Positions 1 through 6,953 of a DNA stretch of 35,180 nucleotides are shown piece by piece (positions within the stretch are counted from its first letter, which is position 1; every line of letters begins with the position of its first letter). Source of the DNA: Planctomycetota bacterium (GTDB taxonomy: Bacteria; Planctomycetota; Planctomycetia; Pirellulales; Pirellulaceae); the NCBI GenBank assembly GCA_003671195.1, contig QWPJ01000155.1:1-35180 (forward strand), written 5' to 3'. The notes under the pieces are model-generated. The model worked only from the letters and a program-made list of their open reading frames with translations, was not told the DNA's origin and made no database searches. Both the position numbers and the translations under genes were made by a program.

Positions 1-750
1 AATCCGATCGTCTGGAAAGAGTTCGAGGCGGATAAGCTGTCGATTCTCGACATTCTGGCGATCGACAACGCGGACCGTAGACTCAACGTCGAGGTGCAGC
101 GAACCAAGCCTACCTCCCTACCGCAACGTCTGACGTATTACTCAGCGACGCAGTTGGTCGACCAGATTGGGGAAGGAGACAGCTACCGGAAACTTCGCCC
201 TTCGATTGGGATTTGCATCTTGAACAGCGTCCATTTTTCGCAATTGGCCGAGTACCACAGCGAATTTCGACTGCGCACTCGCAGTGGATTGGAACTGACA
301 AATTGCTTAGAAATACACCTGCTAGAGTTGCCCAAGTACGCTCCTTTAGACGATAATGAGCAGATCGCAGATCCGCGCGATCAATGGATGTACTTCTTTC
401 GACGAGCGGAAGGATCGACCGTCGAGGAGTTGCTAGATCGATTGCCCGATCCCGTTTTTAAACGAGCCGTAGGAGTACTAGAGATGATTTCACGAACGCC
501 AGACCAACGCCGACACTACGATGCGCGGCTGAAATGGGAACTCGATGAGAACACTCGAATCCAAACAGCTTTCGAGGAAGGCGAGGCCAAAGGTGAGGCC
601 CGTGTCAGGATCGAGTTGATTCGGGCTTTGGAAAATCTGTTGCAAATGCAGATAAGTTCCGATGCGGAGCTTCGAGGCAAGTCCATAGAGGAACTTCGGC
701 AACGTGCCCAATACCTCCAGGAATTGATTCGAAACCGATCGTCGTCATAG
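1..750 (+). CDS. Rpn / PD-(D/E)XK family nuclease-transposase, 5'-truncated by window edge
   Basis: The reading frame is open to base 1, so the N-terminus lies outside the window; the first internal ATG is at 94. The visible start reads LDILAIDNADRRLNVEVQ. This is the core of the PD-(D/E)XK nuclease/transposase family (PF12784-like; Rpn proteins), with an acidic residue followed by an E-x-Q strand. The middle (ELPKYAPLDD..., RDQWMYFFRRAEG) and the C-terminal charged helix with a repeated E-E-G-E-x-K-G pattern are also typical. Rpn proteins are DNA endonucleases that promote RecA-independent recombination and are often multicopy. Here a second, broken copy lies at 3671-4444, nearly identical over about 200 bp. 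The RHS fragment begins 15 bp downstream in the same frame, after two stops. Family call is fairly sure; activity is not shown. Confidence 0.8.
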   Translation, partial: NPIVWKEFEADKLSILDILAIDNADRRLNVEVQRTKPTSLPQRLTYYSATQLVDQIGEGDSYRKLRPSIGICILNSVHFSQLAEYHSEFRLRTRSGLELTNCLEIHLLELPKYAPLDDNEQIADPRDQWMYFFRRAEGSTVEELLDRLPDPVFKRAVGVLEMISRTPDQRRHYDARLKWELDENTRIQTAFEEGEAKGEARVRIELIRALENLLQMQISSDAELRGKSIEELRQRAQYLQELIRNRSSS

Positions 751-765
751 CCATAGGGTTCAATC

Positions 766-2343
766 GTGAAAAACCGAACCAGTCTCGGGGATTTGGGTTA
801 CACTTGGGACGCGAACAAGATCAAGACCTCCGAGTCGATCACGGGGGTCATGAGCGGCTACGGGTTCACCGCCGCCGGGACAACCTACGACAACGAAGAT
901 CGCCTCACGGGCTTCTCGCGCGCTGCGACCAGCGGCCCTGCGTTACTCTCTCAGCCCTGGAGCTTGACCGCCGTCGGGGACTGGACCAGTGTCACGACGA
1001 ACGGCACCGCACAAAGCCGCACGCACGGCCCAACGCACGAACTCCTGACCGCCGGTGGCCAAAACGTGGCGACCGACGTTAAAGGAAACATCACCACCCT
1101 CCCAGCCAACCTCCGTCCGGCCGGTGCGACCACCGCGATGAATCTCACCTGGGATTCGGACAACAAGCTTCGGTCAGCGGACATCGATGCCAACGGGACG
1201 GCGGACGTGAATTTCCAATACGATGCGCTCGGACGCCGCGTCGCGCGATCCGGGACGGGTGGCTCGGAGGTCTATGTGCAGATGGACCAGCAGACGATCG
1301 CGGACTACCCAGTCGGTGGCGCAGCAACGACTCCAACCTTCCGATACGTCTACGCAAGCTACATCGATGAACCGGTCGTCCGCAAAACCGCCGGTACCGG
1401 CGGAACGTTGGTTTATTTCCATCGCAACCATCAATACTCCGTCACCGCTGTAACGACATCCACAGGTGCTATCGCCGAACGCTACGCCTACTCAGCGTAT
1501 GGCCAACCGACGGTCTTGAATGCGTCTGGCTTACCCCTTACACCTCAAAGCTCAACGCTTTCCAACCGCTACACCTACACCGGTCGCGAATGGGATGCGT
1601 CGCTGAGCTTGCATCACTTCCGAGCAAGGTGGATGAGCCCGAGTGCGGGAAGGTTCCTGGGAAGGGATCCGATTGGGTATGACGATGCACTGGGGATGTA
1701 CACCTTTGTCAATAACAGGCCCACATTCTACACCGATCCTACTGGCCTGAAAGCAAAGTGGCCTGATCCTCCGTCTTGCGATGCTTGTTGCTGCTGCCCT
1801 ATTTCTTTGACCGGAGCAAAATCGGACCCCATCCAGGCAAATAGGAGGTACGGAATAACCATTACTGTGACTGTCCAACTCGAGTATCGGTCGGCGGATA
1901 AAAGTCTTCTGGGTGGGGAACGAGGGAGCGATTGCTGGATGAACTGGTACGAATGGAGTACAGCCGCTCCTTGGTATGATCCAGCAGGTGCAAATAAGTG
2001 GTTGGACGCACGAGCCTACGAAGATACCGCGAAGTCGGAGGTTTTTGACGACTACCTGAACAAGCCTCGGCCAACGAAATGTCCGCCAAGTAAAACGCTC
2101 ACCATAAGAATGGTAGATAAACCATTGGCCGAGAATGTTAACGCAACTTACCGGCAAACTTCTTGGATCGCGATACGCTATCGAGGAGGAGGGGCGTTCT
2201 GTAAGCCTGCATGCTCACCTAATGATCTTTACCTCATTATCAACCTCGTCTGGGCAGGCAACGGAAATGCACCGCGAGTTACATTTAATTCAAATCCAAA
2301 TTCACTCGATACACCTCCTGGGCTCCCTGAACCTCATTTCTAA
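766..2343 (+). CDS. RHS repeat-associated core protein, C-terminal fragment with Cys-rich variable tip
   Basis: From a GTG at 766 this gives 525 residues. It contains YD-type repeats (for example YDALGRRVAR near residue 152) and the RHS-associated core near residues 272-328 (TGRE..., GRFLGRDPIGY..., YTDPTGL). RHS proteins are large secreted or surface shells carrying a variable C-terminal tip, so 525 residues with no signal peptide and few repeats looks like the 3' end of a gene whose front is lost. The tip (about residues 330-525) starts with a cluster C-D-A-C-C-C-C and then looks beta-rich, with D-C-W-M-N-W-Y-E and further Cys residues. I do not recognise a toxin active site in it. The true start is unclear; it could be a silent cassette used by recombination with a full-length RHS gene elsewhere. 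Confidence 0.75.
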   Translation: MKNRTSLGDLGYTWDANKIKTSESITGVMSGYGFTAAGTTYDNEDRLTGFSRAATSGPALLSQPWSLTAVGDWTSVTTNGTAQSRTHGPTHELLTAGGQNVATDVKGNITTLPANLRPAGATTAMNLTWDSDNKLRSADIDANGTADVNFQYDALGRRVARSGTGGSEVYVQMDQQTIADYPVGGAATTPTFRYVYASYIDEPVVRKTAGTGGTLVYFHRNHQYSVTAVTTSTGAIAERYAYSAYGQPTVLNASGLPLTPQSSTLSNRYTYTGREWDASLSLHHFRARWMSPSAGRFLGRDPIGYDDALGMYTFVNNRPTFYTDPTGLKAKWPDPPSCDACCCCPISLTGAKSDPIQANRRYGITITVTVQLEYRSADKSLLGGERGSDCWMNWYEWSTAAPWYDPAGANKWLDARAYEDTAKSEVFDDYLNKPRPTKCPPSKTLTIRMVDKPLAENVNATYRQTSWIAIRYRGGGAFCKPACSPNDLYLIINLVWAGNGNAPRVTFNSNPNSLDTPPGLPEPHF

Positions 2344-2402
2344 AATGGGCTAGGGAGAACGGAAGGGTAGCCCGTCTCTTGCCTAGTTGACCTGAACCAC
2401 CA

Positions 2403-2861
2403 TTGATAACATTCACGAATCTACCGAAAGATATGATCATCGTCACCAAACAAAACGAGATTCAAAATCGCGACGAAGGCAAGCTGAACGATCAGAAGTC
2501 CAGTTCACCGATTCTGCAAAGGAATCGGATACTCCCCGTCAAATGGAGAATTACCTATTCGTTGCAATTCGTTTTGGTTCTCATGTTTTTAGTGGGCGTT
2601 ATATCTGCTTCAATAACCGTCAGCTCGGTGGATATTTGCACAACTAACAGAGAAAGGACGCATGCAATTCTAGAACGCGAGCGCATAGCGTTCACTAGCG
2701 TTTCAGGTCTTGGCGGAGCACGTTGCCGGTTGGATGCATCCTTCTTGCCTTCTCGAGTATCAAGCGAACTAAAAACAGACGCAACTCAGCACGGGTATAT
2801 TCTCGAGATTCACCGAAATCGGACGGTATCGTTTTTTAATTCCATTGAACGCTCTCCCTAG
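2403..2861 (+). CDS. Small single-pass membrane protein downstream of the RHS tip
   Basis: 152 residues from a TTG at 2403; an ATG at 2433 gives 142 and may be the real start. The protein has a charged N-terminal half, one hydrophobic helix (about residues 52-74 of the long form, WRITYSLQFVLVLMFLVGV...) and a C-terminal domain of about 80 residues without a recognised motif. It lies 59 bp after the RHS stop, on the same strand, in visibly AT-richer DNA. That position is where immunity genes of polymorphic RHS toxins sit, but no immunity family is recognised. It could also be a truncated gene or a chance frame; the hydrophobic helix and charge pattern argue mildly for a real protein. Confidence 0.4.
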   Translation: MITFTNLPKDMIIVTKQNEIQNRDEGKLNDQKSSSPILQRNRILPVKWRITYSLQFVLVLMFLVGVISASITVSSVDICTTNRERTHAILERERIAFTSVSGLGGARCRLDASFLPSRVSSELKTDATQHGYILEIHRNRTVSFFNSIERSP

Positions 2862-3670
2862 TTGTTATCGGCCGAATTGTAGTCATAACGCGTTTTGCAA
2901 TTGTCCTGATCCCAACAAAACGCCACGGATTTAGGTGGGGTTTTCGACGACGTTCACCTAAAGACTAACCCTCCATCAGTCAACGACAGTCCGCCAGAGC
3001 GGTGAGGGACCATGGGCCTGGCCGGAGGAGGGGTGGTTGACCGGGAGTAGCAATGGAGTGCATCAGGCGTCAGAGGGACGCGATGCGTTGGGCGTCAGAA
3101 TCGAAGTGCTCGCGATTTTTCTCTTTCGCGATTTTCTCAATCTTTTCCCTTAGATGATTTTGCTCTGCGCACGATTCTAAAGACCGCTTTGAACATCGCG
3201 ATGCGCCGAAGTCATGACGTTTTTGAGCGATCGAAGCGAGCGTTTTTCTGATTCGCAAGCGATTTTTTCGCGCTGAACGCGGACCGAGAGCGGAAGCGGA
3301 CCGGAAGTCCGCTTTGCGTGGGGATTCAAACAGCCAAAGGTCACGCACAGACGCGAAGACTCGGAGGGAAGAGGACGTCTTTAGAATGACCCTCGGTAGC
3401 CATCCGTATTCCTCCAGCCTCCAGCCTCCGGCCTGTTTAACTCGCAGTACGATTGCTCGAATCTCAATCGCAAGCTCCATGCAAAGAACGCTATCATTGC
3501 CCTTTACGCGTCGAGATAGCAACCAAAAAACTTCAGGGAAAACTCTCGCAGTTTAACTGGGTTTTAATTCAGCCAATTCCCGAGCCGTTAGCCAGTCAAA
3601 AAACGAGTCAGGTTCGGCGCGTATCGTGTACAATCACTGAAGTTTGTGTGGAGAGGGAGTTCAACAAGCG
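2862..3670. other. Gene-poor stretch between the RHS module and the Rpn pseudogene
   Basis: About 800 bp without a convincing gene. Frames here are short, overlap on both strands and have unlikely composition. Visible structure is a perfect 8-bp stem at 3294-3301/3307-3314 (AAGCGGAC with loop CGGAA) and a degenerate A/G-rich motif near 3341-3370 resembling the repeats at 4512 and 15177. It reads as decayed accessory DNA. Confidence 0.5.
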
Positions 3671-4444
3671 GGGGATTGGAACTGAGAAATATTCTAGAAA
3701 TACACTTACTGGAGTTGCCCAAGTACGCTCATTGAGACGACAATGAAGTGAACGTGCATCGCATCGAATTTCGTCGTACTCGTACTCAGCGTAGCGGTAC
3801 TCAGTGAAACGGTACTCGTACTCGATGGCTGTTTGAACTGCGGCGCTGCCGATCGTTGATCGAAGCGGTTCGCGGTAACTTGCGGATCCATTGGCCGGAT
3901 TGCTATACTAGACCGCTTCGAGTACGAGTACCGTCCGCCGCAGCGGACTGAGCACGAGTACGAGAAAACGCACGAGCAATGTGGTGCACCGAAGTCGCGG
4001 GCGGTGCTTTCCTGATTTTTTAATCGTGGTCTCCGGCGACATCGGTGACCACGGCAGATCGGCGACCCGCGTGATCAATGGATGTACTTCTTTCGACGAG
4101 CGGAAGGATCGACCGTCGAGGAGTTGCTAGATCGATTGCCAGATCCCGTTTTTAAACGAGCCGTAGGAGTACTAGAGATGATTTCACGAACGCCAGACCA
4201 ACGCCGACACTACGATGCGCGGCTGAAATGGGAACTCGACGAGAACACTCGAATCCAAACAGCGTTTGAAGAAGGTGAGCTCAAAGGGCGTGAGGAAGGT
4301 GAGCTTTTCGGCAAGATACGCATGTTGCAAAACTTACTGAGTCTCCCTCAGTCGACCGACGATGCGCTGCACCCGAGTTCGAGGACCGAACTTGAGACGT
4401 TAGTGACCGAACTGCAAGCACAATTGCGGAAGCGGATGACGTAG
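3671..4444 (+). pseudogene. Rpn-family nuclease gene remnant, interrupted by an insert
   Basis: Two blocks match the first Rpn gene. Block 1 (3671-3746) aligns to bases 285-358 but carries an in-frame TGA where the intact copy has CCTTTA (LPKYAH-stop-DDNE). Block 2 (4054-4444) aligns from base 360 onward and stays in frame; bases 4072-4270 are nearly identical to 378-576. The last 40 or so codons differ (extra E-E-G-E-L repeat, then a different charged tail). Between the blocks lie about 307 unrelated bases. The N-terminal nuclease half is absent. An ATG at 4082 could still express 120 residues of the C-terminal part, but that lacks the catalytic region. Confidence 0.75.
3747..4053. mobile_element. 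Miniature inverted-repeat insert inside the Rpn pseudogene
   Basis: Both edges are defined by alignment with the intact Rpn copy: homology stops at about 3746 and resumes at about 4054. The insert encodes nothing. It has complex inverted arms built on the GTACTCGTACTC motif: left arm 3774-3824, right arm 3919-3963 in reverse complement. An inner pair, CGAAGCGGT at 3861-3869 and ACCGCTTCG at 3912-3920, lies inside. A further small hairpin (CGTGGTC/GACCACG) lies near 4025-4053. No clear target duplication is seen. It resembles a MITE or a REP/BIME-like element; the transposase that would move it is unknown. Confidence 0.55.
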
Positions 4445-4511
4445 TTTCCAAGGGAATCCAGTCCAGATGGCGACCTTCTGGCGGTCCTAGTTGCTGCTCG
4501 GGAGCCTGAGC

Positions 4512-4541
4512 CTCACCGCAAAGGCGCCAAGGACGCAAAGG
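4512..4541 (+). repeat. A/G-rich short dispersed repeat (CGCAAAGG type)
   Basis: Reads CTCACCGCAAAGGCGCCAAGG followed by ACGCAAAGG. The same word family occurs at 15177-15216 and, degenerate, near 3341. The rest of the 181-bp gap between the Rpn remnant and the esterase gene shows nothing else. Confidence 0.5.
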
Positions 4542-4625
4542 AAAACAGCCAGGGGAGCAATCTGCAGCCCGATCTTCCCCTGCTGAACGAGAAGTCAGCC
4601 GACCAGGGGGCGCATGGTGAAGCCA

Positions 4626-6887
4626 CTATTTATTTAAATGTTCCAAGATGGCTTGTGCATAGAGCCGATGTCCAAAATCGTTAGGATGGTTCAGCCCATT
4701 ACCGGTCAAATCCAAATCGTGCTTGCGCTGCAATAAAATCTCCCACACCTCTGTCAGATCGGCAAGCGATTCACCCTCCTGGATAAGGCCCCGAAGAGCA
4801 TCGCGGTAAAGGAAAAACATCTCGCGTGGAGTGTGGATCCACTCGCGATTCCCCAGCATCGGTGCAACCCATAGTATTTCGAGCTCGGGTAGCAATTCCT
4901 TGGCTCGAGCCTGAAGCTTGCGCGCTTGTTCTGCGAACCACTCCGGATCTCGCCTTCCGACATCGTTCATCCCGTAGGCAACGATGAGCAGATCGGGTTT
5001 TGACTCCAAGAGCTTTTCTAGATCCGCAAGCCCGTTGGCGATGCTCCAGCCGGCTACCGAGCGGTTGACCAAGTCGATCGGGCAATCGAAATCGTGCGCA
5101 AGTTGCGCTGCGACCAAATCCGGGTAACCCGGTTGATTCGGCTCGGTCAAGGTCGTGGCCGAAGCGTCCAATCCGGTCGAGATGCTATCGCCACTGACCG
5201 CGATGACCACGTTCGATTTGGCCCTGAGTTTCCTGAGTGTTTTTTCCAAAGACTTGGGCGACGTGCCTGTTGGCAACGCGATGGAATCGGCCCGACGGTA
5301 GGTGATTTCGAGATTGCGCTCATGGAACCACTTCCCCGGTGCATACAGCAAGTTTTCCTCCGGATTTCCTGTTCGGTGTTTGTAACTGTTGGGCGATCCA
5401 GCGGGCAAAAAAAGCTGATCCAATCCGATGGTCCTTACCGGCGGTTGCCCGACCCATTGCAAAACAGACTTCGTCGGGTTTAAAGTCCAATGGGTACCTT
5501 CTTGAAAGGATTCCAACCCAAGCGCTGTGCGGACTAGCAAAATCTCCGCCGCAGGAAACGCCAACCGAGCGTTATTGGCCCCCTGTTGGTCTTGAAGCAA
5601 AACGGAGCTTTCGCGATAGACGGTCGGTGATTTCCAAGCTGGCGAGCGAAGATGCAGATCGGTGAGTTTTGGGACTTGAGCTCTGTAAAGCGGCTTGGGG
5701 GCATCGAGTTCTTTGGTGATGGCTGCAAACCACATTGCAGCAGCATTCCGTTGACCGAGTCCGGTAAAGTGACGCCTGCTTTGCATGGGCCCTCGATTGG
5801 CACCGTCGAGCCGGTCCGTGTCCGGACCTTGCATGAACCCATGCGAAGCGATCAACGTCTCGATCGCTTGGCGAATGTTCGCTTCACCGACTGGGTCGTT
5901 GTAAACCGTCGGATGCAGCGTCGATTTGGCAAGCATCCACGGTCTTGGGCTACCCCAAACGCGGTCGGCGTGTGCTCGAAACCCGATGAGTCGCTCGACA
6001 TAAGTTGCCGTCGTAGTTTTCTCGATGACATCCGATTCACCTTGTTGCCATAGAACAGCGCGAAAATCCTTCAGCTCCTTTCCGGCTTGGATGAGGCGTT
6101 GGAAAAGTTCACCATCGGTTTTCCATTGGCTCGTCGAAGTTGCTCCGACAGCGACATTGGCAAATCCGATAGGAATGTCGTAGCACTGTGCGAGCAAGTC
6201 CCCAAAGGGTGGCCAAATCGACCCCCCGTCGCTCGAGTCGCCCGTCGGCTGAGGATCGTGGGCAACTTTCCAAGTTTGCGACTTGAGATCGTAGGCAACC
6301 ACACGCTCTGCCAGATCGGTGACTTGCAACCGCTCATCGTTGCAATTCGTCGCATAGCTTTGCCCGGCGATGAGAAATACCTCTCCGACCCCGAAAGGCT
6401 CCGAAGTGGCTTGCCCGACACTCTGTCCATCAAACTCGACTCGAAGATCGACCCAATACCAACCGCCAGCCGGAACCGGAATGACGATTTGCGTGATGCC
6501 CTCTGGAGGCTGCTGGCCATCGGTCCGGTCCATCACGGTGGCGAGCTTCCAAGCCGATTGTTGTCGCTGATGCTCTGGCTGTTGTTCATTGCGGATTCGG
6601 TAGAGCACTTTCTGACGGCTGTCGCTTGGGATTCTCAATCCCATGGCGACTTGTGCATATCCTTTTGCAGGCCCTCCTGGATGGTGGTTGTGGGCCAATT
6701 GAGGAACTTCGTAGCGTCGCTGGAAAACCTGATGGCGAACGGGAAACGCGACCTCGATTCGCCTCGGTTCGCTATCGCCTTGAGCAAGGCTTACCGAAGG
6801 GCTAGCCAGAGAGAACGCAGCCAGAGAGAACGAAGCAAAAGCTAGGATTGTCGCAACCCCCGAAAGGATGCTTGTGCGGAAAACCAT
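4626..6887 (-). CDS. Secreted two-domain SGNH esterase (sialate O-acetylesterase-like plus GDSL-like)
   Basis: I chose the ATG at 6887 (753 residues); a TTG at 6935 would add 16. The ATG gives a clean signal peptide (TILAFASFSLAAFSLASPSVSLAQG) and has AGGAAAC upstream. Domain 1 (about residues 165-395) resembles the SASA family: VFLIAGQS with putative nucleophile Ser177, LWQQGESD near 282, and HFTGLGQ near 373. Domain 2 (about 560-753) is a second SGNH hydrolase: VSGDSIS with Ser568, GMNDVG near 639, and LNHPNDFGH with His734. The linker (about 400-555) looks beta-rich. The protein probably deacetylates polysaccharides or glycans outside the cytoplasm. It starts 66 bp after the glnD stop on the same strand, but nothing links its function to nitrogen control. 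Confidence 0.85.
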   Translation of the reverse strand: MVFRTSILSGVATILAFASFSLAAFSLASPSVSLAQGDSEPRRIEVAFPVRHQVFQRRYEVPQLAHNHHPGGPAKGYAQVAMGLRIPSDSRQKVLYRIRNEQQPEHQRQQSAWKLATVMDRTDGQQPPEGITQIVIPVPAGGWYWVDLRVEFDGQSVGQATSEPFGVGEVFLIAGQSYATNCNDERLQVTDLAERVVAYDLKSQTWKVAHDPQPTGDSSDGGSIWPPFGDLLAQCYDIPIGFANVAVGATSTSQWKTDGELFQRLIQAGKELKDFRAVLWQQGESDVIEKTTTATYVERLIGFRAHADRVWGSPRPWMLAKSTLHPTVYNDPVGEANIRQAIETLIASHGFMQGPDTDRLDGANRGPMQSRRHFTGLGQRNAAAMWFAAITKELDAPKPLYRAQVPKLTDLHLRSPAWKSPTVYRESSVLLQDQQGANNARLAFPAAEILLVRTALGLESFQEGTHWTLNPTKSVLQWVGQPPVRTIGLDQLFLPAGSPNSYKHRTGNPEENLLYAPGKWFHERNLEITYRRADSIALPTGTSPKSLEKTLRKLRAKSNVVIAVSGDSISTGLDASATTLTEPNQPGYPDLVAAQLAHDFDCPIDLVNRSVAGWSIANGLADLEKLLESKPDLLIVAYGMNDVGRRDPEWFAEQARKLQARAKELLPELEILWVAPMLGNREWIHTPREMFFLYRDALRGLIQEGESLADLTEVWEILLQRKHDLDLTGNGLNHPNDFGHRLYAQAILEHLNK

Positions 6888-6953
6888 TTTGGAGAGTTTC
6901 CTAAAGATGGATCGAAGGTGGATCGAAGGGCTCAACTGCGGTACTTCGAGTGC

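Noticed and set aside
3070..3522. 150-residue minus-strand frame in the gene-poor stretch
   Set aside because: Composition is unlike a folded protein, and it is crossed by hairpin and repeat-like sequence; no family is recognised.
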